Notes under the pieces: model-generated | Databases searched by the model: none | The model's input: only the letters and a program-made list of their open reading frames with translations | What the model was told of the DNA's origin: nothing | Position numbers and translations under genes: made by a program | In this document: piece by piece, positions 1-7,136 of the stretch | Position numbering within the stretch: position 1 is the stretch's first letter | How the letters are laid out: every line of letters begins with the position of its first letter | NCBI GenBank assembly: GCA_030550295.1 | Contig: JAUQPQ010000037.1 | Location: 1 to 15,184, forward strand | Source of the DNA: Chloroflexota bacterium | GTDB lineage: Bacteria; Chloroflexota; Dehalococcoidia; SM23-28-2; HRBIN24 | DNA: 15,184 bases | Direction of reading: 5' to 3'

Positions 1-645
1 GTGCCCATAAAGGCCCTGAGCGAAGTTAAAGAGCGGCTCGCTTCTATCCTTGACCCTCAGGAGAGGAAGGCCCTAGCCCTGGCCATGCTGACCGATGTGG
101 TAACAGCCCTTTTAGGGGCAGCATCCATAGCCTACTTGGCCGTAGTGAGCCCAGATCCTGAGGCCTTGCAATACGCCGAAAAGCTAGGGGCACATCCGAT
201 ACCTGAACCGTCCCATACCCGTGGCATTAACGCCAGCCTCTCCTACGGCGTCTACTTCCTGTCCCAGAAGGGGGCCACCGCTGTCTTGGTGGTGCCTGCC
301 GACCTCCCTACCCTCGCCCCTTCCCTGGTAGACGAAGTTATCCAAGCCCTACCCCAACCTAAGGGCATGGCCATTGTCCCTTCGGCGGAGGGGGGCACGA
401 ACGCCTTAGCCCTCCGCCCCCCTCAGGCCATACCCTTCCGCTTTGGGCCCAAGAGCTTCACCGCCCATCGTCGGGAGGCCGTGGCCCGAGGAATACCCAC
501 AGTGGTCCTCCGCCTTGAGACCCTAGCCTACGATGTTGACAGCCCCCAAGACCTGCTGCGCCTTGAAGGGGCCCAAGGAGCGCACCATACCTTGGCCCTC
601 ATAAAATCGCTAAACATACCCCAACGCCTCAAGGGAGGGACATAG
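1..645 (+). CDS. cofC: CofC/FbiD-type guanylyltransferase of coenzyme F420 biosynthesis, probably 5'-partial
   Basis: The family transfers GMP from GTP to 2-phospho-L-lactate or phosphoenolpyruvate, giving the activated donor for F420 assembly in the cytoplasm. The GT-A-like fold shows as VPADLP (about residue 98-103, D101 a likely metal ligand), EGGTNAL (130-136), FGPKSF (148-153) and DVDSPQDL (178-185). The GTG at base 1 gives a protein beginning VPIKAL; relatives usually have a few hydrophobic residues before this PVKPL-like segment, so that GTG is probably an internal valine codon and the true start lies just upstream of the window. The stop is TAG at 643-645. The ribosome binding site of the next gene lies inside the last codons, so the two are co-transcribed. 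Which substrate is used (2-phospholactate or PEP) cannot be told from sequence. Family call is firm; completeness of the N-terminus is not. Confidence 0.88.
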   Translation: MPIKALSEVKERLASILDPQERKALALAMLTDVVTALLGAASIAYLAVVSPDPEALQYAEKLGAHPIPEPSHTRGINASLSYGVYFLSQKGATAVLVVPADLPTLAPSLVDEVIQALPQPKGMAIVPSAEGGTNALALRPPQAIPFRFGPKSFTAHRREAVARGIPTVVLRLETLAYDVDSPQDLLRLEGAQGAHHTLALIKSLNIPQRLKGGT

Positions 646-647
646 CC

Positions 648-1250
648 TTGGACGTGGCTGAAGCCGTCCGGGGGCGACGCTCCGTTCGCCATTTCTCTCC
701 TTGCCCCGTGCCCCGGGAGACTATAGAAGAGCTAGTCCAGGCTGCGTGCCTCGCCCCAGCCCCCCACCATAGCCGGCCATGGCAATTCGTCCTCCTGTCC
801 CAGAAGGTCCGCACCGCCCTTGTCCAGGCTATGGAAGAGGCATGGCAACGCGACTTGGCCGCCGATGGGGTTCCCCCAGCCCAAGCCGAGGCCCTTCTAA
901 GGCGCTCGCGCCAGCGCATCCTCTTTTCACCGGCCCTCATTTTGTGCTGCCTGGACATGGCCCAGGCCCGCCCCTGGCCTGACCCTCGCCGCCAGAGAGC
1001 AGAGAGAGACATGTTCGTCCAAAGCCTGGGGGCAGCCATCCAGAACCTGCAACTTCTGGCCCATGCCAAAGGGCTGGGCACATGTATCATGGCCGCACCT
1101 GCCTTTTGCCAGGAGGACGTGAAAAGGGCTCTTGCTTTGCCCCAAGATTGGGAGCCCCTTTTCTTGCTCCAGCTGGGCTATCCTCATCCCTCCCATCGGC
1201 CTCCACCACGCCCCCCTTCCCCCTTAGATGCCATCTTTAAGGAGCTCTAG
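648..1250 (+). CDS. Nitroreductase-family flavoprotein, FbiB C-terminal-domain-like (dehydro-F420 reductase candidate)
   Basis: A 200-residue FMN-dependent nitroreductase-fold protein. The N-terminal RRSVRHF (10-16) is the usual FMN-phosphate-binding segment, and APAPHHSRPWQF (36-47) matches the APSxHxxQPW-type signature that I associate with the C-terminal domain of FbiB. In F420 biosynthesis that domain reduces dehydro-F420-0 with FMNH2, and it occurs as a free-standing protein in some Chloroflexota. Placement two bases after cofC supports this role. The start is TTG at 648, chosen because AAGGGAGGG (631-639) lies 8 bases upstream and the reading begins MDVAEAV, the normal N-terminus of the family. 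The stop is TAG. Alternatives are a BluB-like or generic nitroreductase. The family is certain; the F420 role is inference from motif and neighbour. Confidence 0.85.
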   Translation: MDVAEAVRGRRSVRHFSPCPVPRETIEELVQAACLAPAPHHSRPWQFVLLSQKVRTALVQAMEEAWQRDLAADGVPPAQAEALLRRSRQRILFSPALILCCLDMAQARPWPDPRRQRAERDMFVQSLGAAIQNLQLLAHAKGLGTCIMAAPAFCQEDVKRALALPQDWEPLFLLQLGYPHPSHRPPPRPPSPLDAIFKEL

Positions 1251-1251
1251 G

Positions 1252-2100
1252 GTGCCCTACGCCTTCACGAACGGAATCGTCACCTTCTACGAAGACGCGA
1301 GGCCTGGGGGCCGAGTAGATGCCCCCACCGTTGTCCTCGTCCATGGCGCCTCGGTGGACCTCCGCCTATGGGATGACCAGGTCCCGGCCCTTTTGGCAGC
1401 CGGTTTCCGGGTGATCCGCTACGATGTACGAGGCCATGGCCGCTCCCTTGTCCCCCCTTCCGGCTATTCCTTCCCTACATACGCCGCCGATCTGGCCGAT
1501 CTGCTGGACCGCCTCAACGTAGATCGCCCCATCACCGAGGATTTAGGGGTGGAGCAAGTCCACCTGGTGGGCCTGTCCATGGGGGGAGGCATCGCCCTCC
1601 AGTTCGCCCTATACCACAAGGAGAGGGTGTGCTCCCTGGTGTTGGTAGATTCGGCCTTGCCCGGCTTCGGCTACTCAGAGGAGTTCTCCAAGGAAGTGCA
1701 AAGGCTGGTCGACGTGGCCCGTGAGCAGGGGCCCAAGGCCGCCCTGGAAGAGGTTTGGCTGTCCCATCCCATTTTCCACGGGGTGCGCCGATATCCAGAA
1801 AAGTTCGCCCGCCTCAAGGAGATGGTCCTCTCTCACCAAGGGCAAGACCTCCTAGCACCCCCCGAGGAGACGCCACCCTTGATAGACCACCTATCCACAA
1901 TAGAGGCCCCCTCCCTAATAGTGGTGGGGGAGCTAGACTTGGACGACTTCCAGCTCATCGCCCAGGTCCTAGCCGCCAACCTGCCCCGCGCCCGCCTGAC
2001 CATCATCCCCGACTGTGGCCATATCCCTCCCCTGGAAAAGCCCCACGAGTTCAACCAGCTCCTCATCTCTTTCCTGAAGGAGGTGGAGGCCCATCTCTAG
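1252..2100 (+). CDS. Alpha/beta-hydrolase-fold enzyme
   Basis: A 282-residue cytoplasmic alpha/beta hydrolase resembling 3-oxoadipate enol-lactonase and related esterases. The fold is clear: HGASVD forms the oxyanion-hole loop, GLSMGG is the nucleophile elbow (Ser at about residue 109), GELD carries the acid (Asp near 229) and CGHIPPLEKP carries the catalytic His near 257. The GTG at 1252 is preferred over an in-frame ATG at 1228 because AAGGAG (1239-1244) sits 7 bases before it; the ATG would overlap the upstream gene by 23 bases. Only one base separates it from the preceding nitroreductase stop, so the genes are likely coupled. It has no signal peptide. The substrate cannot be read from sequence. 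A link to F420 chemistry is possible through context, but no hydrolase step in that pathway is known to me, so it may be an unrelated member of the operon. Confidence 0.9.
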   Translation: MPYAFTNGIVTFYEDARPGGRVDAPTVVLVHGASVDLRLWDDQVPALLAAGFRVIRYDVRGHGRSLVPPSGYSFPTYAADLADLLDRLNVDRPITEDLGVEQVHLVGLSMGGGIALQFALYHKERVCSLVLVDSALPGFGYSEEFSKEVQRLVDVAREQGPKAALEEVWLSHPIFHGVRRYPEKFARLKEMVLSHQGQDLLAPPEETPPLIDHLSTIEAPSLIVVGELDLDDFQLIAQVLAANLPRARLTIIPDCGHIPPLEKPHEFNQLLISFLKEVEAHL

Positions 2101-2114
2101 AACAGGAGGCTATC

Positions 2115-2729
2115 ATGAACGTATTTGAGGCTATATATACCCTTAGGGCCATAAGGCGCTTTCGCCCTGACCCTGTACCCCCAGAGCTCATATGGCGGGT
2201 GTTGGAGGCTGCCACCATGGCCCCTTCCGGGGGCAACCGCCAACTTTGGCGCTTCATAGTAGTGCAAGACAGGCCACTCAAGGAGCAAATAGCCCAGTTC
2301 TACCGCGAGGGTTGGGACCGCCTCTATGGCCCCATTAGGGAACAGGCCCTAGCCGACCCCAACATGGCCCCCATCTATCGGTCAGCGGAGCACCTGGCCC
2401 ATCACCTGGCCGAGGTGCCCGTCCTCATATTGGCCTGCCTGCAGACATCGCCTTGGCCTGTATCCACCTCCCCGCCGGGCTCATACATCTATCCTGCCGT
2501 CCAGAACCTGCTCTTAGCCGCCCGTGCCCTGGGCCTTGGCACCGTCCTTACCACCCTTTATCGCGTGCACGAGGAAGAGGTAAGGCAGCTCCTAGGCATC
2601 CCCGAAGGATGGGAGACTATGGCCCTCATCCCCCTGGGATGGCCAGCGCAACCCTTCGGCCCCTTGCGCCGCATCCCTGTGGAGGAGGTGACTTACTGGG
2701 ACCGTTGGGGCCAAAAGCGAAAGCGGTAG
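2115..2729 (+). CDS. Nitroreductase-family flavoprotein (second, different type)
   Basis: A 204-residue FMN-binding nitroreductase-fold protein. It has LRAIRRFRPDPVP near residues 9-21 (FMN phosphate), APSGGNRQLWRF near 36-47 (isoalloxazine contact), and a C-terminal LGLGTVLTT plus GIPEGWE segment typical of NAD(P)H-dependent nitroreductases of Actinobacteria and Chloroflexota. It differs from the nitroreductase at 648 in the key APSGGNRQ motif, so the pair is not a recent duplication. The start ATG at 2115 has a strong AGGAGG (2104-2109) 5 bases before it. A longer in-frame reading upstream is only the hydrolase in another frame. The physiological substrate is unknown; a quinone, nitro-compound or flavin reductase are all possible. 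It is the last gene of the F420-type cluster before rarA. Confidence 0.88.
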   Translation: MNVFEAIYTLRAIRRFRPDPVPPELIWRVLEAATMAPSGGNRQLWRFIVVQDRPLKEQIAQFYREGWDRLYGPIREQALADPNMAPIYRSAEHLAHHLAEVPVLILACLQTSPWPVSTSPPGSYIYPAVQNLLLAARALGLGTVLTTLYRVHEEEVRQLLGIPEGWETMALIPLGWPAQPFGPLRRIPVEEVTYWDRWGQKRKR

Positions 2730-2752
2730 GATCGTGGGATAATGGTGTTGGG

Positions 2753-4114
2753 TTGAAGGAGCGGCAAGAGGAGATCTCCCCCCAGGCGCATCGAGGCAAA
2801 TCTCATCAGGCGCCCCTTTCCGCCCGGATGCGGCCCCGCACCCTAGACGAACTAGTGGGGCAGGAGCACCTACTGGGCCCTGGCCATAGCCTTCGCCGCG
2901 CCATCGAGGCCGACCAAGTGCCATCTATGATCCTATGGGGCCCCCCAGGGACGGGAAAGACCACCATCGCCCGCCTTATCGCCTCCCTTACCCAGGCCCA
3001 CTTCGTCTCCATCTCGGCCGTAACGGCAGGGGTGGCTGACTTGCGGCGCATAGTGGAGGAGGCCAAGGAAAGGCGGGCCTTTTATGGTCAGCGCACCATC
3101 TTGTTCATCGACGAGATCCACCGTTTCAACAAGGCCCAACAGGACGTTATCCTCCCTTACGTGGAGGAGGGGGTGGTGACTTTAATTGGGGCTACCACCG
3201 AAAATCCCTCCTTTGAGGTGGTAGCCCCTCTCCTTTCCCGGTGCCGGGTCTACGTTCTGGAGCCCCTCTCGCCCCAGCATATAGAGGTCATCCTGAGGCA
3301 GGCCCTGGCTGACCAGGAGCGGGGGCTAGGAAGCCTCAACATAGAGGTGGAAGATGAGGCCATCGCCTTTTTGTGCCGCGCCGCCGGGGGCGATGCCCGA
3401 GTGGCCCTGGACACCCTAGAGTTGGCCGCCATGACCACCCGCCCCAACGCCGAGGGCAAGCGCCACGTCACAGCGAAGGACATAGCCGAGGCCCTCCAAC
3501 GTCCTGCCCCCCTCTATGACAAGGCCGCCGATCTCCATTACGACACCATCTCCGCCTTCATAAAATCGGTGCGCGGATCCGACCCCGATGCCGCCCTTTA
3601 TTGGCTTGCCCGTATGCTAGAGGCAGGGGAAGACCCCCTATTCATCGCCCGTCGCTTAGTCATCCTGGCGGCAGAGGACGTCGGCCTGGCCGACCCCCAG
3701 GCGTTACCCCTGGCCGTGGCCTGCCAGCAGGCCGTCCATTTCATCGGTATGCCTGAGGCAGCCCTCCCCTTGGCCGAGACCACCATCTACCTGGCCTGCG
3801 CCCCTAAGAGCAACTCCGCCTATAAGGCCTACAAAGAGGCAGCCCAGGATGCCCAAGCTACCCGTGGGGAGCCTGTCCCCTTATTCCTGCGCAACCCTGC
3901 TACCACCCTTATGGCCCGTCTGGGCTACGGCCGGGGATACCGATATGACCATGAGCATCCCCTTCACTATGCCGGCCAAGACCATCTCCCTCCGCCCCTG
4001 CGGGGCCGTCGCTACTACCACCCTGGAGAGCTGGGGTTTGAGGCCAAGATAAGGGAGTGGCTTTCCCGGCTCAGGCGGAAGCCATCACAGCAGGAAGAAA
4101 AGGGCCCTCCTTAG
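2753..4114 (+). CDS. rarA: RarA/MgsA-type AAA+ ATPase (replication-associated recombination protein A)
   Basis: A 453-residue RarA-family ATPase that acts at stalled replication forks with SSB and recombination proteins. It shows GPPGTGKTT (Walker A, 63-71), LFIDEIH (Walker B, D120 and E121), GATTENP (sensor 1, near 147-153) and an arginine-finger candidate R163. The family's SVRGSDPDAALYW and AAEDVGLADP segments follow, then a C-terminal RRYYHPGELGFE tail. Length fits the family (about 440). The start is uncertain. TTG at 2753 is the only NTG codon in frame between the upstream gene and the conserved APLSARMRPRTLDELVGQ segment, but it has no clear Shine-Dalgarno. The ATG at 2828 would cut into the conserved N-terminus. 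It lies 23 bases after the nitroreductase and converges with the minus-strand operon, with 7 bases between the two stop codons. Confidence 0.95.
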   Translation: MKERQEEISPQAHRGKSHQAPLSARMRPRTLDELVGQEHLLGPGHSLRRAIEADQVPSMILWGPPGTGKTTIARLIASLTQAHFVSISAVTAGVADLRRIVEEAKERRAFYGQRTILFIDEIHRFNKAQQDVILPYVEEGVVTLIGATTENPSFEVVAPLLSRCRVYVLEPLSPQHIEVILRQALADQERGLGSLNIEVEDEAIAFLCRAAGGDARVALDTLELAAMTTRPNAEGKRHVTAKDIAEALQRPAPLYDKAADLHYDTISAFIKSVRGSDPDAALYWLARMLEAGEDPLFIARRLVILAAEDVGLADPQALPLAVACQQAVHFIGMPEAALPLAETTIYLACAPKSNSAYKAYKEAAQDAQATRGEPVPLFLRNPATTLMARLGYGRGYRYDHEHPLHYAGQDHLPPPLRGRRYYHPGELGFEAKIREWLSRLRRKPSQQEEKGPP

Positions 4115-4119
4115 GCCCT
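4092..4119 (-). terminator. Intrinsic terminator of the minus-strand operon
   Basis: Read on the minus strand, AGGGCC, a 7-base loop TAAGGAG and GGCCCT form a 6-bp GC-rich hairpin (4119 to 4101), followed directly by the pyrimidine tract TTTCTTCCT. It starts 3 bases after the stop of the zinc-ribbon gene and is embedded in the last codons of the convergent rarA. In the plus direction the hairpin lacks a T-run, so it should work mainly for the minus-strand operon. Confidence 0.6.
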
Positions 4120-4121
4120 GA

Positions 4122-4349
4122 TCAGGTGCGCACCCTTCTGCCACACCCTAGGCAGGTCCATATCTGAGCCACCGGGGCAGGCCAGCCGGGGGATTCCCCA
4201 TGGAAAAGGATCACCTCGGGGGCAGCTAGCACTAGTTCCAGCCACCAACGAAGACGGGGCTTGGGGCGTGTCTCCAACCGCCACCGCCTGCCTCCACAAC
4301 GGCGACAGATGGGATACCCTTCCCCTTCCACCTCTTCAGATGCGGTCAT
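4122..4349 (-). CDS. Small zinc-ribbon protein, function unknown
   Basis: A 75-residue protein with two CxxC knuckles, C15-x2-C18 (ICRRCGG) and C66-x2-C69 (WTCLGCGRR), spaced like a zinc ribbon, with a Trp/Leu-rich middle (RWWLELVLAAPEVILF) that could be a hydrophobic helix or strand pair. The start ATG overlaps the stop of the Nudix gene in the arrangement TGATG, the classic sign of translational coupling, and the stop is followed at once by the terminator hairpin. A longer in-frame reading to 4454 only re-reads the Nudix gene in another frame. I do not recognise a family beyond zinc ribbon. The coupling suggests that it works with the Nudix enzyme or is made in fixed ratio to it. It is most likely a real but easily overlooked gene. 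Confidence 0.72.
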   Translation of the reverse strand: MTASEEVEGEGYPICRRCGGRRWRLETRPKPRLRWWLELVLAAPEVILFHGESPGWPAPVAQIWTCLGCGRRVRT

Positions 4350-4927
4350 CACCGGAGCAAGTCCAAAAGCTGCTTGAGTATGCGGGCGGTAGCCCCCCAA
4401 ATGCGGTAATTGCCCCAAAGGAAGGCAGGTACCAGCACAGGCACTCCATGCCACTGCCGCAGTTCCAGCTCCATGTGCCGGCCATCGAGAAGGTGAGAGA
4501 CGGGCACCTCCAGCAAAGTGGCTACCTCCCTTGGGTTGGGGGCGAAGGGATAACCAGCGTAGCTATGGATCACACCCACATAGGGGCGCACCAGGAAGTT
4601 AGTTATGGTAAGGATATCGTCCAGCTGCCCTATCACTTCCACGTCCTCAGGACGAATGCCCGTCTCCTCATAACTCTCCCTTAGGGCAGTGGTCAGAAGG
4701 TCGGGATCCTCCGGATCTTGGGCCCCACCAGGGAACGATATCTGGCCCTTATGGTGCTCTACGTGCTGTGTCCTTTCAGTGAGGAGGACGTAGGCCTCGC
4801 CCCCCTTCATGTAAAGGGGGACAAGGACAGCAGCTGGCACCGCCTCAGAGTTGTCCAGACAGGTGGGGCTGTAGGAGGCGAGCACCTCCTTAGCCCGCAA
4901 GATGATATCTTGTCCTCTCACTACCAT
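4349..4927 (-). CDS. Nudix hydrolase, NudL/CoA-pyrophosphatase type
   Basis: A 192-residue Nudix protein. The segment HHKGQISFPGG (58-68) matches the signature of the NudL/UPF0035 subgroup, whose members hydrolyse coenzyme A and its derivatives to 3',5'-ADP and phosphopantetheine. The catalytic part RESYEETGI (83-91) holds the metal-binding glutamates E84, E87 and E88, and its spacing from FPGG equals that of E. coli NudL. The start ATG at 4927 is 9 bases after the stop of the upstream gene, with AGGAG (4947-4943) as a rather distant ribosome binding site. The stop overlaps the start of the zinc-ribbon gene. Its placement with an acyl-CoA-type phosphotransferase fits CoA turnover, but the true substrate could be another nucleoside diphosphate. 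Confidence 0.9.
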   Translation of the reverse strand: MVVRGQDIILRAKEVLASYSPTCLDNSEAVPAAVLVPLYMKGGEAYVLLTERTQHVEHHKGQISFPGGAQDPEDPDLLTTALRESYEETGIRPEDVEVIGQLDDILTITNFLVRPYVGVIHSYAGYPFAPNPREVATLLEVPVSHLLDGRHMELELRQWHGVPVLVPAFLWGNYRIWGATARILKQLLDLLR

Positions 4928-4936
4928 AAGGTGGTC

Positions 4937-5470
4937 TCAGCTCTCCTGGGGCAGGGACTGCTTCACCTTCATTATATAGTTGCGGAAGCTTAAGATGTCC
5001 CAAAAGGTCCAGCCCCTGGCTGCTTCCCGCCGCAGATGTTGGTAGGCCCGGGACCGCACGGGCATAAGGGCCTCGTAGGCAGGCTCGTTCACCTTGTCCT
5101 CGCAGAGGCACAAGAGCCTCTCCAATGCCCCTAAAAGCCTCCGGTGCCGTTCCTCTAGGGCCGATAGACGCAAGTCTTCTCCCACTCCCCCCTGGAGGGC
5201 AACTTCCAAGGTCTGCAGTAACGAGCTCACCTGGGGGTCGTCTTGGGGCAACCTCTTTAGCAGGTCCCGCGCTTGGCCTAAGATCTCCTCCAGCTCGCGG
5301 ATATCATGAAAAAGATGATGGGCGGCCTCGTTCCAACGGTTGGCCAGATCTTCTAGGAGCATGAAACAGAACTGGGCCTGGGCCTTGCTATAGGCCGAGG
5401 GCACTTCCTGTCCCAGCTCCAGCATCGTCCCCTCTATTAGGCGCAGCAGCTCCAAGTCGTTTGGTCGCAT
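4937..5470 (-). CDS. Helical protein of unknown function, paired with the phosphotransferase
   Basis: A 177-residue soluble protein predicted to be almost entirely alpha-helical, rich in Leu, Glu, Arg and Gln, with heptad-like runs near residues 55-90 and 103-125 and a C-terminal segment near TFWDILSFRNYIMKVKQ. No catalytic motif or signal peptide is visible, and I do not recognise the family. It starts one base after the stop of the APH-type phosphotransferase (TGAGATG arrangement), so the two are coupled. Small helical partners next to such phosphotransferases are known in acyl-CoA dehydrogenase loci (I recall DUF6285), but I could not verify membership from motifs. A partner or regulator of the kinase is the best guess. 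Coding status is supported by the uninterrupted frame, the tight packing and a start exactly at the junction. Confidence 0.75.
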   Translation of the reverse strand: MRPNDLELLRLIEGTMLELGQEVPSAYSKAQAQFCFMLLEDLANRWNEAAHHLFHDIRELEEILGQARDLLKRLPQDDPQVSSLLQTLEVALQGGVGEDLRLSALEERHRRLLGALERLLCLCEDKVNEPAYEALMPVRSRAYQHLRREAARGWTFWDILSFRNYIMKVKQSLPQES

Positions 5471-5471
5471 C

Positions 5472-6545
5472 TCAGACCCCCATAAGGTCCATAATCTCCA
5501 GCTCCAGACGGGGGTTGCCTCTGGCTACCATGGCCAGAATGGGCTCCCTTGTCTTGCCCTCGGCCAGGGAGCGAGCGCCGGTGATGAATATGGCCGCCAG
5601 CTTCACGTTGCCTAGGAGCTCCCAAAAGTGGAGGGCTTGGGGGTCGACACGGATGCCCATCGCTTCCTCGTAGCGACAGAGGAACTCCTCCCGGGTGATG
5701 ATCCCTCCCACTAGCTCATCTCCTGCCCAGCGCCAGGGGCGCAGACATGCCCAGGCGACATCCTCAATAGGGTCCCCTAGGTGAGCCATCTCCCAGTCCA
5801 GGACACCCCTTATATTGCCCTCGTGGTCGTACAAGAAGTTGCCCACGCGGTAATCGGAATGGACAAGAACTACCTTGGGGGCAGGAGGCGGCAGATGACG
5901 CCTCAGCCACCTTAGGGCTGCCCTGAGGACGGGTTGGGGCTCCAGAGCATCACGATCTATTACCCGTTCCCATTTCTCGATCTCCCTTATGGCGCATTCT
6001 TCAGGGGCAGGGGCAGGCCCTAAGAAGGCCTCGGCCCCCATGGCCTTAAAGTCCAGGCTGTGGATGGCAGCCAGCACCGCCACGAACTGTTGGGCTATCT
6101 TGGGCCTCGCCTCTTGGAAGCTAGGATCGGTGAGAAGGACTTGCGGGCTGGTCTCACAGCCATCGATACGGTCCATGATGAAGAAGGGCCTCTCCAGCCA
6201 TCTCCCCTCCGTCTCCAGCCACCGCAAGCGGGGAACGGGAATGCCACCCCGATAGGCCATCTCCATCACCTGGAACTCGATGTCGCGGTCGGTCACTAAG
6301 AGGCTAGCGGGGGGGTCGCGCCGGAGGATGAAACCTTGGCTTGTCTGCCTCCCTTCCTCTAGCCACCAGGCATCGAAGGACCACGTCTCCCTAGAGGCGC
6401 CCCCAGGTATACGGAAGACGTTGCTCACTGAAAGCTGGGATGCTTGGGGTAATCGGTAGGCCAGATATTGAGCCAGCTGCTCCGCCAGCAATTTCTGTCC
6501 TCCCCGGCCCGCCCAGGGGAACATAACACAGAAATGTACCCCCAT
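5472..6545 (-). CDS. APH-fold phosphotransferase of the ACAD10/11-like group
   Basis: A kinase-fold protein of about 357 residues in the aminoglycoside phosphotransferase superfamily. Visible motifs are IPGGASRETW (nucleotide loop, near 46-55), ILRRDPP (near 73-79, usual in this subgroup), HSDYRVGN (catalytic loop, H229, D231 and N236) and VLDWEMAHLGDP (metal-binding D250). Members of this subgroup lie beside or fused to acyl-CoA dehydrogenases, where they phosphorylate hydroxyacyl groups, so drug resistance is unlikely. The start is ambiguous. GTG at 6566 overlaps the hemerythrin stop by 8 bases. ATG at 6545 has a weak AGG 6 bases upstream and is used here. ATG at 6524 is nearest to the conserved part. 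It forms an operon with the hemerythrin-like gene upstream and the helical protein downstream. No acyl-CoA dehydrogenase gene is within the window. Confidence 0.88.
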   Translation of the reverse strand: MGVHFCVMFPWAGRGGQKLLAEQLAQYLAYRLPQASQLSVSNVFRIPGGASRETWSFDAWWLEEGRQTSQGFILRRDPPASLLVTDRDIEFQVMEMAYRGGIPVPRLRWLETEGRWLERPFFIMDRIDGCETSPQVLLTDPSFQEARPKIAQQFVAVLAAIHSLDFKAMGAEAFLGPAPAPEECAIREIEKWERVIDRDALEPQPVLRAALRWLRRHLPPPAPKVVLVHSDYRVGNFLYDHEGNIRGVLDWEMAHLGDPIEDVAWACLRPWRWAGDELVGGIITREEFLCRYEEAMGIRVDPQALHFWELLGNVKLAAIFITGARSLAEGKTREPILAMVARGNPRLELEIMDLMGV

Positions 6546-6558
6546 GCAAGGCCTAAAG

Positions 6559-7116
6559 CTAGGCACCGTAGCGAGAAGCTAACTCCTCTACCAGCTGCTC
6601 CATCCGGTGGTGAACTTCCCGGCCTACCACCTCCTCTTCTACGCTGTGGAAGGCCTCAACCAACCTCTCATCTTCCTTAGGGTTTGTAACCTGCTGGGCC
6701 ATCTGGAAGAGGACGTTCTCCTCCCTCGCTATGTGCTCCATCATTAGCTGGACGTATTCGGTGGCAGCAGATATGAACTGGGCCTTAGCTTGTGGGTCGG
6801 CAGCCACGTAGGGTAGGGCTCCCTTCATTTGGTGGCGGAGGACACGTCCCCTTAGGTGTTCGCATAGCATAACGCCTAGGGGGCCTCCCATGCAGGGGAT
6901 CCCCTTCCCCTCCATATGGGGGAAAAGGCCCCACTCCTCCTTCATGTGATGGCAACGGTCGGCGAAGGTCTGAAACATGGCCAAGAGGGCCTCTACATCC
7001 TCTATAGGTAGCTGGGAGCCGCCCCTAAGTTGGGCAGCCATAGACTCCAGTATCTCTAGCCCCTTCCTGATGACCTGGTGCTCAGCTATGAGCAGCTGAA
7101 GGGCGTGCAGCTCCAT
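6559..7116 (-). CDS. Hemerythrin HHE domain protein
   Basis: A 185-residue four-helix-bundle protein of the hemerythrin-like (HHE) superfamily, which binds a di-iron centre and serves in O2, NO or iron-stress sensing and repair. Likely ligands are H13 (LLIAEHQ), H56/H57 with E60/E61 (RCHHMKEEWGLF), H67, H87 (GVMLCEHLRGR) and H128 with E132/E133 (MEHIAREENVLF). The C-terminal helix after residue 145 is highly charged. The start ATG at 7116 has AAGG at 7127-7124 and lies about 14 bases after the predicted transcription start, so the 5' leader is very short. It is the first gene of the minus-strand operon and has its own promoter downstream of the tRNA. No membrane or signal segment is seen. Confidence 0.88.
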   Translation of the reverse strand: MELHALQLLIAEHQVIRKGLEILESMAAQLRGGSQLPIEDVEALLAMFQTFADRCHHMKEEWGLFPHMEGKGIPCMGGPLGVMLCEHLRGRVLRHQMKGALPYVAADPQAKAQFISAATEYVQLMMEHIAREENVLFQMAQQVTNPKEDERLVEAFHSVEEEVVGREVHHRMEQLVEELASRYGA

Positions 7117-7136
7117 GCCATTACGCCTTGGGCCTC

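Noticed and set aside
1755..2114. Long N-terminal extension of the second nitroreductase
   Set aside because: The extra 120 codons re-read the hydrolase gene in another frame; the ATG at 2115 has a strong AGGAGG and the normal family N-terminus.
2738..2743. GATAAT as the -10 box of a rarA promoter
   Set aside because: No -35 box lies at 16-18 bases upstream; the nearest TTG-type hexamer is 27 bases away.
2453..2752. 100-codon N-terminal extension of RarA
   Set aside because: It overlaps the nitroreductase in another frame, is Pro/Arg/His-rich, and RarA relatives do not have it.
4350..4454. N-terminal extension of the zinc-ribbon protein
   Set aside because: It lies inside the Nudix gene in another frame; the ATG at 4349 overlapping the Nudix stop is the natural start.
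4268..4684. Plus-strand frame of 138 codons
   Set aside because: It is antisense to the Nudix and zinc-ribbon genes, with no ribosome binding site or family motif.
5472..6545. Aminoglycoside-resistance gene
   Set aside because: The motifs fit the ACAD10/11-like subgroup, and the operon context is metabolic with no resistance or mobile element nearby.
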